NCBI GenBank assembly: GCA_017631085.1
Contig: JAGBTY010000026.1
Location: 1 to 34,588 of the forward strand
Origin: Clostridia bacterium
Lineage (GTDB): Bacteria; Bacillota; Clostridia; Oscillospirales; CAG-272
DNA: 34,588 nt
Direction of reading: 5' to 3'
Shown: positions 16,949-24,882 of the stretch, in pieces
How the letters are laid out: each line of letters begins with the position of its first letter
How positions within the stretch are numbered: the stretch's first letter is position 1
The notes under the pieces: model-generated
What the model saw: the letters and a program-made list of their open reading frames with translations, nothing else
Told to the model about the DNA's origin: nothing
Databases searched by the model: none
Program-made: the position numbers and the translations under genes

Positions 16949-17710
16949 ATGATACAACTCAAAAATTCGGCTCAGATTTCAGCAATGGTCGAAGCAGGAC
17001 GTATCACGGGTGAAGCTTTACTTCTCGCCCGTGAGCACGTCCGAGAAGGAGTCAGCACATATGAGCTTGACTCCATGATCCGTAACTATATTGAAAAATG
17101 CGGCGCTAAACCATCTTTCCTTGGATATTCGGGATTTCCTGCATCAGCATGTATCAGCATAAATGATGAGGTCATTCACGGAATACCGTCAAAAAAAAGG
17201 ATACTCAAGGAAGGCGATATCGTAAAGATAGACGTTGGAGCTTTTTATAAGGGTTTCCACGGTGACAGCGCAAGAACGATTCCTGTCGGACGCGTCAGCG
17301 AAGAAGCATCGAGACTTATAGATGTCACGAGAAAAAGCTTTTTTGAGGGCGTAGCGGCTGTAAAGGCAGGAAACAGGATCGGAGATATCGGAAGCTCAAT
17401 ACAGAATTGTGTAGAGAGCGCGGGATTTTCGGTCGTCAGAAAATATATAGGTCACGGTATAGGACACGCACTTCACGAATCTCCCGACGTTCCTAATTTT
17501 GGAACGGCAGGACGAGGCACGAGGCTGTGTTCGGGAATGACGATTGCAATAGAACCTATGGTAAACACGGGTTCGGAGGAAGTATATGAATTGCCTGACG
17601 GCTGGACGGTCAAAACACGTGACCGCGGTCTTTCGGCACATTACGAAAATACGGTAGCTCTTACGTCGGATGGAGTGATAATAACAACTCTCGTCGACAA
17701 GGAGTGGTAA
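16949..17710 (+). CDS. map: Type I methionine aminopeptidase
   Basis: A 253-residue metallopeptidase removing the initiator methionine from nascent chains. The five metal ligands are visible: Asp95 (VKIDVGA), Asp106 (GDSART), His169 (GHGIGH), Glu202 (IEPM) and Glu233 (YENTV). His77 (VIHGIP) contacts substrate. I use ATG 16949, one base after the adk stop, with GAGG (16939-16942) 6 nt upstream; a TTG at 16937 overlapping adk is less likely. There is no N-terminal zinc-finger extension. Confidence 0.96.
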   Translation: MIQLKNSAQISAMVEAGRITGEALLLAREHVREGVSTYELDSMIRNYIEKCGAKPSFLGYSGFPASACISINDEVIHGIPSKKRILKEGDIVKIDVGAFYKGFHGDSARTIPVGRVSEEASRLIDVTRKSFFEGVAAVKAGNRIGDIGSSIQNCVESAGFSVVRKYIGHGIGHALHESPDVPNFGTAGRGTRLCSGMTIAIEPMVNTGSEEVYELPDGWTVKTRDRGLSAHYENTVALTSDGVIITTLVDKEW

Positions 17711-17745
17711 AAAAGTCACAGAACAAATGCATAGGAGGAACTGTT

Positions 17746-17964
17746 ATGCCAAAGGATGACGTGATAGAATTTGAAGGCACGGTTGTGGAAGCACTTCCCA
17801 ACGCGACCTTTAAGGTAAAGCTTCCCAATGAGCATATAGTAACGGCTCATATTTCGGGAAAGCTCAGAATGAACTATATAAGAATACTGCCCGGTGATAA
17901 GGTAACTATTGAGGTATCGGTATACGATCTCAATAAGGGACGGATCACTTGGCGCGCTAAGTAA
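17746..17964 (+). CDS. infA: Translation initiation factor IF-1
   Basis: A 72-residue single OB-fold protein occupying the A site during initiation. Signature: [39 protein letters not shown] and RITWRAK at the end. Start ATG 17746 after AGGAGG; an upstream in-frame start at 17704 overlaps map and is rejected. In many Clostridia a small KOW/L14e-like gene lies between map and infA; it is absent here. Confidence 0.97.
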   Translation: MPKDDVIEFEGTVVEALPNATFKVKLPNEHIVTAHISGKLRMNYIRILPGDKVTIEVSVYDLNKGRITWRAK

Positions 17965-17988
17965 ATAAGAAAGGGTTGGTATAATAAA

Positions 17989-18102
17989 ATGAAGGTTAAA
18001 CCATCCGTAAAGAAGATTTGCGAGAAGTGCAAAATCATTAAGAGAAAAGGCAAAGTAATGGTTATCTGCGAGAACCCCAAGCACAAGCAGAAACAGGGCT
18101 GA
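17989..18102 (+). CDS. rpmJ: 50S ribosomal protein L36, zinc-binding form
   Basis: A 37-residue protein, [17 protein letters not shown] and onward to NPKHKQKQG. Cys11, Cys14, Cys27 and His32 form the CCCH zinc site of the C+ type, which is replaced by C- paralogues under zinc starvation in some bacteria. Found by reading between infA and rpsM; RBS AAAGGG about 10 nt upstream. Position is canonical. Confidence 0.97.
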   Translation: MKVKPSVKKICEKCKIIKRKGKVMVICENPKHKQKQG

Positions 18103-18138
18103 TTGCCGCAAAATCTAACAGAGAGGTGAATAAACAGA

Positions 18139-18507
18139 ATGGCTCGTATAGCTGGTGTTGATATTCCTAACAACAAGCGCGTTGAAATTGCTATGACATA
18201 TATTTATGGAATCGGACGCAAGAGCGCAAATGATATCCTTGCGAAGACAGGTATCAATCCTGACACCCGCGCAAAGGACCTTACCGAAGAGGAAGTTGCA
18301 AAACTCCGTGACGAGATAGAAAACTCCTACACCGTAGAGGGTGACCTTCGCCGTGATGTTGCACTTAACATCAAGAGAATGGTTGAAATCAACTGCTACC
18401 GTGGAATCAGACACAGAAAAGGTCTGCCGGTAAGAGGACAGAGAACAAAGACAAACGCAAGAACCAGAAAAGGTCCTGCGAAGACCATCGCAAATAAGAA
18501 GAAGTAA
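18139..18507 (+). CDS. rpsM: 30S ribosomal protein S13
   Basis: A 122-residue S13 of the 30S head, contacting P-site tRNA and L5. [32 protein letters not shown] with its H2TH motif, [19 protein letters not shown] and the basic C-terminal [14 protein letters not shown] are diagnostic. GAGAGGTG RBS. Confidence 0.97.
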   Translation: MARIAGVDIPNNKRVEIAMTYIYGIGRKSANDILAKTGINPDTRAKDLTEEEVAKLRDEIENSYTVEGDLRRDVALNIKRMVEINCYRGIRHRKGLPVRGQRTKTNARTRKGPAKTIANKKK

Positions 18508-18522
18508 GGAGGGTGCATTAAA

Positions 18523-18918
18523 ATGGCAAAAGTTGCAAAGAAAGTTGTCAAGAGACGCCGCGAGAAAAAGAATATTGAAAAAGGCGCAGTTCATATCAGT
18601 GCTACATTCAATAACACTATCGTTACAGTTACCGACACAGCAGGAAATGCTATTTCTTGGGCATCCGCCGGTGAACTTGGTTTCAAGGGCTCCAGAAAAT
18701 CTACTCCTTTCGCAGCTCAGATGGCATCTGAGACAGCTGCAAAGGCAGCAATTGAGCATGGACTCAAGAGTGTTGAAGTATATGTAAAAGGTCCCGGATC
18801 CGGACGTGAATCCGCAATTCGCGCATTGGAAACAGTAGGACTCCAGATCACAATGATCAAGGACGTAACTCCTGTTCCTCACAACGGATGCAGACCGCCT
18901 AAGCGCAGACGCGTTTAA
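18523..18918 (+). CDS. rpsK: 30S ribosomal protein S11
   Basis: A 131-residue S11 of the 30S platform. Blocks: [53 protein letters not shown] and [29 protein letters not shown]. Confidence 0.98.
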   Translation: MAKVAKKVVKRRREKKNIEKGAVHISATFNNTIVTVTDTAGNAISWASAGELGFKGSRKSTPFAAQMASETAAKAAIEHGLKSVEVYVKGPGSGRESAIRALETVGLQITMIKDVTPVPHNGCRPPKRRRV

Positions 18919-18940
18919 TTAACAACAGGAGGTAATAGAA

Positions 18941-19567
18941 ATGGCAAGATATACCGGTCCTGTATGTAAGCTTTGCCGCAGAGAGGGAACAAAGCTTTTC
19001 CTCAAGGGCGACAGATGCACATCAGGTAAGTGCGCACTCGACCGCAGATCTACAGCTCCCGGTCAGCATGGCGCAGCTAACAAGAAAATGAGAGAATACG
19101 GAATGCAGCTCCGTGAAAAGCAGAAGACAAGAAGATACTACGGTATTCTTGAAAAGCAGTTCAAGAATTACTATGTAGAGGCAGCACGCAAAGAGGGTAT
19201 GACAGGTGAGAACCTTCTCAAGCTCATCGAGCGTCGTCTTGATAACGTAGTATACAGAATGGGTATGGCAGAGAGCCGTAAGGAAGCACGTCAGCTCGTT
19301 CTTCACGAGCACTTCGAGCTTAACGGTAAGAAGGTAAATATTCCTTCTATCATCGTTGGTGCAGGTGACGTAGTTGCTGTAAGAGAGAACTTCCGTTCTT
19401 CTGAAAAGTGTAAGGCTCTTGTAGAGGGACTTCAGACAAAGAACGCTCCCAAGTGGCTCGATGTTGATAAGACCGCACTCAGTGCTAAGGTAGTAGCTCT
19501 TCCCGCAAGAGACGATATCGACTTCGACTTCAACGAGCAGCTTATCGTCGAGCTCTACTCCAAGTAA
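18941..19567 (+). CDS. rpsD: 30S ribosomal protein S4, zinc-binding form
   Basis: A 208-residue S4, primary 16S binder of the body and mRNA-entry helicase with S3 and S5. The N-terminal Cys9, Cys12, Cys26 and Cys31 make the zinc site of the C+ type. [18 protein letters not shown] and the S4 RNA-binding domain ([20 protein letters not shown] then [18 protein letters not shown]) follow. It sits inside the alpha operon, unlike the monocistronic rpsD of B. subtilis. ACAGGAGG RBS. Confidence 0.97.
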   Translation: MARYTGPVCKLCRREGTKLFLKGDRCTSGKCALDRRSTAPGQHGAANKKMREYGMQLREKQKTRRYYGILEKQFKNYYVEAARKEGMTGENLLKLIERRLDNVVYRMGMAESRKEARQLVLHEHFELNGKKVNIPSIIVGAGDVVAVRENFRSSEKCKALVEGLQTKNAPKWLDVDKTALSAKVVALPARDDIDFDFNEQLIVELYSK

Positions 19568-19578
19568 TAAAATGCCCC

Positions 19579-19610
19579 ATATTTATGTAGCTTAAATGCT
19601 ACATAAATAT
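19579..19610 (+). other. Perfect 13-bp hairpin between rpsD and rpoA
   Basis: ATATTTATGTAGC (19579-19591) pairs perfectly with GCTACATAAATAT (19598-19610), loop TTAAAT. Neither strand has a T-run after it, so it is not a standard terminator. In the ~120-nt spacer ahead of rpoA it may be an RNase processing site or a control element; no promoter was recognised here. Confidence 0.5.
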
Positions 19611-19689
19611 AAAACGGCGTCTTTAGCCGCAGAGGCTCGGACGTGAAATTTTTGAGAAACAAAAATAAAAATAGGAGGGTTTATTTGGA

Positions 19690-20664
19690 ATGATCGAGAT
19701 AGAAAAGCCCAATATCACTACAGTAAATCTTAGTGAAGATGGAACAAGCGGTAAATTTATCGTTGAACCTCTTGAGCGAGGTTTTGGCATAACTCTCGGC
19801 AACTCGCTTCGCAGAATAATGCTCAGCTCGTTGCCCGGATATGCTGTTACTAATATAAAGATCGACGGTGTACTTCATGAATTTTCAACGATTCCCGGAG
19901 TTAAAGAGGATGTAACAGAGATAGTTCTCAACGTAAAGGGAATCATTGCGAAGCTTCATTGCAATTCTCCCAAGACGGTCATTATCGACGTTATCGGTGA
20001 GCATGAAGTAACGGCAGGCGATATAAAGGTAGATTCGGATATAGAGATACTCAATCCCGACCACCACATTGCAACAGTTGGCGAGAATGACAGATTCTAT
20101 ATGGAACTGACCTTTGATCAGGGAAGAGGATACGTTTCCCAGGAGCGTAATAAGCAGTTCGACGCAATCATGCGCGGTTCTAACATTTCTGCTCCTATTG
20201 GTACTATCTTCACCGATTCGATCTATACGCCTGTATATAATGTAAGCTATACGGTTGAAAATACCCGTGTAGGAAACATTACTGACCTCGACAAGCTTTC
20301 GCTTGAGATCGTTACAAACGGTACGATCACCGCTAAGGAAGCGATTTCCTTTGGCGCCAAGATTCTCAACGAGCATCTCAACTTGTTTGTAGATTTGTCC
20401 GATGAAGCAAAGAACGTAGAGATCATGGTCGAAAGAGAAGAAACCAAGAAGGAAAAAGTTCTTGAGATGACCATTGAGGAACTTGACATGTCTGTTCGTA
20501 GCTTCAACTGCTTGAAGCGCGCAGGCATTGATACAGTAGAAGATCTTACAAACCGTACCGAGGAAGATATGATAAAGGTCAGAAACCTCGGAAAGAAATC
20601 GCTTGAAGAAGTTATCCAGAAACTGCACTCTTTGGGACTTGACCTCAGAAAAGAAGAGGACTAA
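19690..20664 (+). CDS. rpoA: DNA-directed RNA polymerase subunit alpha
   Basis: A 324-residue alpha subunit. The N-terminal dimerisation and assembly domain includes [20 protein letters not shown]. The C-terminal domain, which binds UP-element DNA and activators, has [19 protein letters not shown] and [16 protein letters not shown]. Length is normal. GGAGGG lies upstream of the ATG at 19690. Confidence 0.98.
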   Translation: MIEIEKPNITTVNLSEDGTSGKFIVEPLERGFGITLGNSLRRIMLSSLPGYAVTNIKIDGVLHEFSTIPGVKEDVTEIVLNVKGIIAKLHCNSPKTVIIDVIGEHEVTAGDIKVDSDIEILNPDHHIATVGENDRFYMELTFDQGRGYVSQERNKQFDAIMRGSNISAPIGTIFTDSIYTPVYNVSYTVENTRVGNITDLDKLSLEIVTNGTITAKEAISFGAKILNEHLNLFVDLSDEAKNVEIMVEREETKKEKVLEMTIEELDMSVRSFNCLKRAGIDTVEDLTNRTEEDMIKVRNLGKKSLEEVIQKLHSLGLDLRKEED

Positions 20665-20687
20665 ACTATTCGCCCGTTGCGGATAGT
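20665..20687 (+). other. Hairpin between rpoA and rplQ
   Basis: ACTATTCG (20665-20672) pairs with CGGATAGT (20680-20687), with one T-G wobble and a 7-nt loop, directly after the rpoA stop. It has no T-run. Possibly an mRNA processing or stability element. Confidence 0.35.
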
Positions 20688-20738
20688 CCGGAAGGTGCAA
20701 AATATTAGATTGAAATACGGCAGAAGGAGGGAAATACA

Positions 20739-21149
20739 ATGCCCGGAACAAGAAAACTCGGCAGACCTACCGCGCACAGAAAAGCAATGCTTCGCGGAAT
20801 GGTTACCTTATTGCTGGAGAACGGACAGGTAGAGACAACTCTTACCAGAGCAAAAGAAGTTCGTTCCATAGCAGAGAAGATGATAACACTTGGCAAGAAG
20901 AACACTCTTGCAAGTCGCCGCGCTGCGTTGGCATACATCACAAAGGAGGAAGTTGTTGCGAAGCTTTTCTCAGAACTTGCTCCTCTTTATGCAGAGCGTA
21001 ATGGCGGTTATACACAGATATTCAAGCTCGGCCCCCGTAGAGGAGACAATGCTGAAATGGCTATCGTAAAGCTTATTGATTACGTTAAGCCTGCAGCTGA
21101 TTCCAAGGAAGCTAAGAAGCTTGCAAAGAAGGAAGCAAAGGCTGACTAA
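20739..21149 (+). CDS. rplQ: 50S ribosomal protein L17
   Basis: A 136-residue L17 near the tunnel exit. [36 protein letters not shown] and [20 protein letters not shown] are diagnostic; a lysine-rich tail ends the protein. AAGGAGGG RBS. Last gene of the superoperon, followed by a strong terminator. Confidence 0.97.
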   Translation: MPGTRKLGRPTAHRKAMLRGMVTLLLENGQVETTLTRAKEVRSIAEKMITLGKKNTLASRRAALAYITKEEVVAKLFSELAPLYAERNGGYTQIFKLGPRRGDNAEMAIVKLIDYVKPAADSKEAKKLAKKEAKAD

Positions 21150-21165
21150 TTGCCTTGCGACCTAT

Positions 21166-21208
21166 AAAAAAGCTCTCTTCGAGTTATCGAAGAGAGCTTT
21201 TTGTTTTT
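21166..21208. terminator. Bidirectional terminator between rplQ and the phosphodiesterase gene
   Basis: AAAAAGCTCTCTTCGA (21166-21182 region) pairs with TCGAAGAGAGCTTTTT (21187-21202) around a GTTA loop. A T-run follows on the plus strand and a matching A-run precedes it, so it can end both the ribosomal operon and the convergent minus-strand gene. Confidence 0.92.
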
Positions 21209-21214
21209 GCTTTA

Positions 21215-21949
21215 TTATTTTTTATCTCTGAGGTTTATCGCAACGTCGGGGTAGTTGGTGATTATCGCATCGCAACCCGCATCAAAGCACATTTGCATAT
21301 CTTCTTCTTTGTTTGCTGTCCAAGGGTTGACCTTGATTCCCATATCATGACAGTTCTTTACGTAATCCTTGAAGGTGTTCAGCTGTGCAAAGTTGGGATG
21401 AACGGCTGACGCATTCATGTTTTTTGCGTATTTCTCAGGAGCTATCATATTAAAGCCGTAAAGTGGGGCTATGGTCGAGTCGGGATACTGCTTTTTCATG
21501 CGATCGATCTGCAAGTGATCGAATGAAGAGTATATTATCTTTCCCTGCATTGAGTATTTTTGCTCGTACTCGTAAAGAGCCGAAATAATTGCAGGATCTG
21601 CAGACTTTATTTCAACGTTTACGATAAGTCCATGAGGACCTAAAAGCTCATAGACTTCATCAAGTGTGGGGATTTTAATTCCTCTTATCTCGTTATAATA
21701 TTTAAAGCCAAAATCGAAAACACGAAGCTCGTCGTAAGTATAAGAACTGATAAGACCCTGACCGTTTGACGTGCGGTCTATCTTTTCGTCATGGCAGACC
21801 ATGATTCTTCCATCTTTGGAAAGATGGACATCAAGTTCAACTCCGTCAGCCCCCATATCAAGAGCGAGTTTCATAGCTTCAAGTGTGTTTTCGGGTGCAT
21901 AGGCACTAGCGCCTCTATGAGCTAAAATCAATGTTTTTGAATTTTTCAT
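21215..21949 (-). CDS. Glycerophosphodiester phosphodiesterase (GDPD family)
   Basis: A 244-residue GDPD-fold enzyme hydrolysing glycerophosphodiesters to glycerol 3-phosphate and an alcohol. The active-site HRGASAYAPENT has His11, Arg12, Glu20 and Asn21; ELD gives Glu38 and Asp40; CHDEKIDRT supplies the catalytic His53. The C-terminal GIKVNPWTANKEEDM and TNYPD motifs are typical. There is no signal peptide, so a cytoplasmic UgpQ-like enzyme is expected. It has its own promoter; GGAG RBS; single-gene unit convergent with rplQ. Confidence 0.93.
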   Translation of the reverse strand: MKNSKTLILAHRGASAYAPENTLEAMKLALDMGADGVELDVHLSKDGRIMVCHDEKIDRTSNGQGLISSYTYDELRVFDFGFKYYNEIRGIKIPTLDEVYELLGPHGLIVNVEIKSADPAIISALYEYEQKYSMQGKIIYSSFDHLQIDRMKKQYPDSTIAPLYGFNMIAPEKYAKNMNASAVHPNFAQLNTFKDYVKNCHDMGIKVNPWTANKEEDMQMCFDAGCDAIITNYPDVAINLRDKK

Positions 21950-21980
21950 AGTTTACTCCTTGATTATTTTTGATGTGTCG

Positions 21981-22009
21981 ATTATAACATATAAAACGAA
22001 AAATGTCAA
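21981..22009 (-). promoter_or_regulatory. Sigma-A promoter of the phosphodiesterase gene
   Basis: On the minus strand TTGACA (plus-strand 22004-22009), 17 bp, TATAAT (21981-21986): a perfect consensus promoter about 32 bp before the start codon. Confidence 0.88.
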
Positions 22010-22047
22010 TATGAAAGCCAAAAAGTTTCCCACTGCATAAAATGTTA

Positions 22048-22076
22048 TTGATAGCTGAATGCTATCAAATAATATA
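22048..22076 (+). promoter_or_regulatory. Palindrome and possible promoter upstream of the DUF3343-like gene
   Basis: TTGATAGC (22048-22055), TGAAT, GCTATCAA (22061-22068) is a perfect 8+8 inverted repeat. Its left arm also reads as a -35 (TTGATA), with AATATA 17 bp downstream (22071-22076) as a weak -10. A regulator bound to the palindrome would block this promoter. There is no T-run for a terminator. The cognate regulator is unknown. Confidence 0.4.
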
Positions 22077-22120
22077 AGAAAGGCAAATACCCAAATAGCA
22101 CATACGGTTCATTAGCTAAT

Positions 22121-22402
22121 ATGAAAACTAATATGATAAACGATACGAGAGATATAGGCAGAAGATATATGGACAATGATCCATGTTATGCATCTATGAC
22201 GACACTTACAAACGCCATGAAAGCGCAAAGACTTTTATCTTTAAATGCAATACCCTCAAACGTTATAAAAAATCAAGATCTTGATTCAAAAAGAGGATGT
22301 GCGTACAGAATTACTTTTTCTTGCGGACAAGAGAGAAACGTAAGGGCAATATTCGAGAAAGAAGGTGTGAAAGTCAAAGGCTGGAACGGGCAGGGAATAT
22401 AA
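22121..22402 (+). CDS. DUF3343-like small protein, putative S/Se carrier
   Basis: A 93-residue protein. The core TLTNAMKAQRLLSLNAIPSN, then RGCAYRITFSCG, then VRAIFEKEGVKVKGW, follows the pattern of DUF3343, called a putative Se/S carrier-like family in databases. Cys60 (RGC) lies at the family's conserved cysteine position and Cys68 follows. The N-terminal ~25 residues are not family-like, and the start is uncertain: Met17 (22169) and Met26 (22196) are alternatives, and no start has a strong RBS. It lies 30 nt before a cysteine desulfurase, suggesting it receives persulfide or selenide from it; this is an inference. Confidence 0.7.
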   Translation: MKTNMINDTRDIGRRYMDNDPCYASMTTLTNAMKAQRLLSLNAIPSNVIKNQDLDSKRGCAYRITFSCGQERNVRAIFEKEGVKVKGWNGQGI

Positions 22403-22432
22403 TGAGCAGCGTTTTTGGGTGAGATAAGGGAA

Positions 22433-23593
22433 ATGGTATATTTAGACAATGGAGCTACTTCGTTCCCCAAGCCTTTAGCGGTTGTCGAAGAGGTCAAAGC
22501 TTTTATGACGGATGTTGGGGGGAATGCCGGAAGGAGCGGTCATAAAAGAGCCATGGAGGCGGCAGAGCGTGTTTTTGAGTGCAGAGAAAAAACAGGCGCT
22601 TTTTTTGGAGCAAAAGAGGTTGAGAACATTTTTTTTGGACTTAATACCACTCATGTACTGAATACTGTAATAAAAGGGATACTTCGAGCAGGAGATCACG
22701 TTATTATTTCCGATATTGAGCATAATTCGGTATATCGACCGATATACCGTCTTGCCGGTGAAGGTAAGATAAGCTATGATATTTTTTCTACTGTATTTGA
22801 GGGAAAAAGGAAAAGCGACAATGAAATGCTTAAAAGCATTATGGGGTTGATCCGCGAAAACACGAGAATGGTCATTTGCACGGCATCATCAAATATATGC
22901 TCTGTAAGATTACCTTTGAAGGCTATAGGAAGGTTATGCAGAGATAAGGGTATCATATTTGTGGTAGACGGTGCGCAAGGCGCGGGGCATGAGGTCATAA
23001 ACATAACAGACATGAACATTGATGCACTGTGTGTTCCTGCACATAAAGGATTACTTGGACCTCAGGGATGTGGCGTAGGTATACTCGGAGAGTCGATGAA
23101 CGATTTGTTGATAGATACCGTGATCGAAGGAGGAAACGGAGTGGATTCTCTCATAGGAGAAATGAGTGTTGGACTGCCCGAAAGACTTGAAGCGGGAACT
23201 CTTCCTACGCCTGCCATTTGTGGACTTATGCGAGGAATAGAAGCGGTTGAGAATATAGGGATAGAAAAAATAAAAGAAAAGGAACGCGGACTTTTTACAT
23301 TTTGCCGTGAGGCGCTTGATACGGTAAGAAACGTAAAAATATATCTTCGTGAAGAGGAAGGGTCAATATTACTTTTCAATATTGAAGGATTACCTTCCGA
23401 ATACGTTGCATCAGAGCTTGATAGACGGGAAATATGTGTAAGAGGAGGATATCATTGCTCCGCTCTTGGACACAGCGCTCTTGGAACGCTTGATAGAGGA
23501 GGAGTCAGGGTCAGCTTTTCGATCTATAACAAAAAAAGAGATATTGAGAAGCTGTGGAGAGCGGTATCCGAAATAGTAAAACAAAATATATAA
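22433..23593 (+). CDS. Class V aminotransferase, cysteine desulfurase family
   Basis: A 386-residue PLP enzyme that should mobilise sulfur (or selenium) from cysteine (selenocysteine) as a persulfide. It starts MVYLDNGATSFPKP. Glu96-His97 stack on PLP, Asp179 and Gln182 (VVDGAQGAGH) bind the cofactor, and Lys205 (VPAHKGLLGPQG) forms the Schiff base. The catalytic cysteine is Cys342 in RGGYHCSALGH, close to the SufS-like RxGxHCA pattern. It resembles the stand-alone clostridial cysteine desulfurase family paired with DUF3343 rather than NifS/IscS. No iscU, sufU or selD is nearby. ATG 22433 is preferred over TTG 22415; GGGTGAG is the likely RBS. Confidence 0.88.
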   Translation: MVYLDNGATSFPKPLAVVEEVKAFMTDVGGNAGRSGHKRAMEAAERVFECREKTGAFFGAKEVENIFFGLNTTHVLNTVIKGILRAGDHVIISDIEHNSVYRPIYRLAGEGKISYDIFSTVFEGKRKSDNEMLKSIMGLIRENTRMVICTASSNICSVRLPLKAIGRLCRDKGIIFVVDGAQGAGHEVINITDMNIDALCVPAHKGLLGPQGCGVGILGESMNDLLIDTVIEGGNGVDSLIGEMSVGLPERLEAGTLPTPAICGLMRGIEAVENIGIEKIKEKERGLFTFCREALDTVRNVKIYLREEEGSILLFNIEGLPSEYVASELDRREICVRGGYHCSALGHSALGTLDRGGVRVSFSIYNKKRDIEKLWRAVSEIVKQNI

Positions 23594-23599
23594 TGAAAA

Positions 23600-23652
23600 A
23601 GCGGCTGCCCGTTTGCAGAAATTTTCTGCTTCGAGCAAGCCGTATTTTTATT
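23600..23652. terminator. Bidirectional terminator between convergent operons
   Basis: An inner perfect hairpin GCAGAAA/TTTCTGC is enclosed by CGGCT (23602-23606) pairing with AGCCG (23638-23642). T-rich tracts follow on the plus strand, and on the minus strand the stem is followed by CTTTTT. It separates the desulfurase from the minus-strand three-gene operon. Confidence 0.75.
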
Positions 23653-24070
23653 TTATAAAAAGCAAGAGCAAAAGCATGAGAGAAAGCTCATCATTTTTTT
23701 CACCCTGTGAAATAAGCAGGAGAAGCGCTATAAGCAGAAGCTCTTCACTTCCTATTCCGCCCAGAAGCTTACCGAACACACCAAGGTCATTTTTTTTTGA
23801 TATGTCATTGGTTGGTTTTGAAACCGAAACCGTACTTATATCCTTGTCGTCGGTGTCAAAGCTTTCGTGTTCTTCACCAACGGGCTCTATGGATTCTTCT
23901 GCCTCCTCAAATATGGGTTTATCTTGCTCACGCTGAACAGAGATGGGGGGAGGAGGTGCTCTATGTATTTTTGTTTCGGGCGTGCTTTCACGTCTGAATG
24001 CATTTCCTCCGTAATTATATGGAATATTTATATTTCTGTTGCCCTTTGAATTAGGAGAATGAACGTACAT
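23648..24070 (-). CDS. Hypothetical protein with a two-segment hydrophobic C-terminus
   Basis: A 140-residue protein I cannot name. Residues 1-45 are basic and polar (Asn/Arg/Pro-rich, with APPPPIS); 45-95 are acidic (EEAEESIEPVGEEHESFDTD). The last ~35 residues consist of two leucine-rich stretches, EELLLIALLLLIS and LSLMLLLLLFI, split by GEKNDE. I recall this acid-linker-plus-leucine-hairpin ending in small unnamed proteins of many Clostridia, often thought sporulation-linked; that is not shown here. Last of a three-gene operon; AAGGAGG RBS. Confidence 0.7.
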   Translation of the reverse strand: MYVHSPNSKGNRNINIPYNYGGNAFRRESTPETKIHRAPPPPISVQREQDKPIFEEAEESIEPVGEEHESFDTDDKDISTVSVSKPTNDISKKNDLGVFGKLLGGIGSEELLLIALLLLISQGEKNDELSLMLLLLLFIK

Positions 24071-24094
24071 ATTACCTCCTTTTTAATGTTTATA

Positions 24095-24496
24095 TTATAT
24101 TTTTTTCAGTAACTCCGATATGCTCGAAAATTTGACGAGCTTATCGATAGCATCGCATCGACGAGGATTCAAATAGGGCTTAAGTGCATTCAAAAGACAC
24201 ACTCTGCTGTCTTGTGTGGAGTTTTTGAGAGGTGAAGATAAATTTCCAATTGCTGATAGTTTTGATATGGCGGGAAGAATATCTCCAATAGAGCTGGATA
24301 TATCGGATATCTCTTTTTGTGAAGATGCGACTGTGAGCTCTTCGTTATTTTCTTCCTTTTCTTCGGTAGGAGACGTAACAGGCTGTGTACCTGCTCCGGA
24401 GCCTCCCCCTATTGCAGAGGCAATGCTCTGCAATAGAGTCGGGTCTGACATCAGCTTGTTCAGCGCTCCCGATAGGTCAAGAGTATCTCCTGCCAT
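24095..24496 (-). CDS. Hypothetical small protein, middle gene of a three-gene operon
   Basis: A 133-residue soluble protein of unknown function. The N-terminus SGALNKLMSDPTLLQSIASA resembles short helical modules of clostridial hypothetical proteins. A Gly/Pro/Glu-rich linker (GGGSGAGTQPVTSPTEEKEE) is followed by two helical parts; the second, RVCLLNALKPYLNPRRCDAI, has two cysteines and a basic LNPRR turn. The ATG overlaps the stop of the upstream gene (TAATG), so the products are coupled. No signal peptide or membrane segment. Confidence 0.7.
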   Translation of the reverse strand: MAGDTLDLSGALNKLMSDPTLLQSIASAIGGGSGAGTQPVTSPTEEKEENNEELTVASSQKEISDISSSIGDILPAISKLSAIGNLSSPLKNSTQDSRVCLLNALKPYLNPRRCDAIDKLVKFSSISELLKKI

Positions 24497-24726
24497 TACC
24501 GTCTTCCTTTTGCACGTTTGTTCGCTTCGTACTGTTCTGCGACCTTTTTAAGATCCTCGTCTGTTGCCGAAGACAAAGCGCTTCTTAAAGATGAAATATC
24601 ATTTACGTTGATATTAAGCGATGCAGGATCAATTCCGCTGTCGGCGGCGAGTCCTTTTATAATGGACATTAATTGTTTGTCATTAAGCTTCAGAAGCTTA
24701 TCAAGAGAGTTGCGGTCAAGTTGCAT
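24496..24726 (-). CDS. Hypothetical small protein, first gene of the three-gene operon
   Basis: A 76-residue, mostly helical charged protein with no recognised family. SLDKLLKLNDKQLMSIIKGL and LRSALSSATDEDLKKVAEQY look like amphipathic helices, and the C-terminus is basic (KRAKGRR). AAGGAGAAAAG precedes the ATG. The upstream region has a TATAAT (plus-strand 24754-24759) but no sigma-A -35 at the right distance, so a different sigma factor is possible. Confidence 0.68.
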   Translation of the reverse strand: MQLDRNSLDKLLKLNDKQLMSIIKGLAADSGIDPASLNINVNDISSLRSALSSATDEDLKKVAEQYEANKRAKGRR

Positions 24727-24813
24727 GATCTTTTCTCCTTTTTTATTGTTTTTATTATATACCGATTCATAAACAGTATATGATAAAAAATCTAAAATGT
24801 GCTTGATTTGCAG

Positions 24814-24842
24814 TAGACAAAAGGGAACAAATATGATATAAT
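24814..24842 (+). promoter_or_regulatory. Sigma-A promoter of the lipid kinase gene
   Basis: TAGACA (24814-24819), 17 bp, TATAAT (24837-24842). The -10 overlaps an upstream in-frame ATG at 24841, which therefore cannot be the translation start; this supports the start at 24883. Confidence 0.75.
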
Positions 24843-24882
24843 GAAAATGGATTTTTGTAGGTATATTAAAAACGGAGGCTAT

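Noticed and set aside
24841-24882. ATG at 24841 as the start of the lipid kinase
   Set aside because: It overlaps the TATAAT of the promoter and has no RBS; ATG 24883 has GGAGG at good spacing and begins with the family N-terminus.
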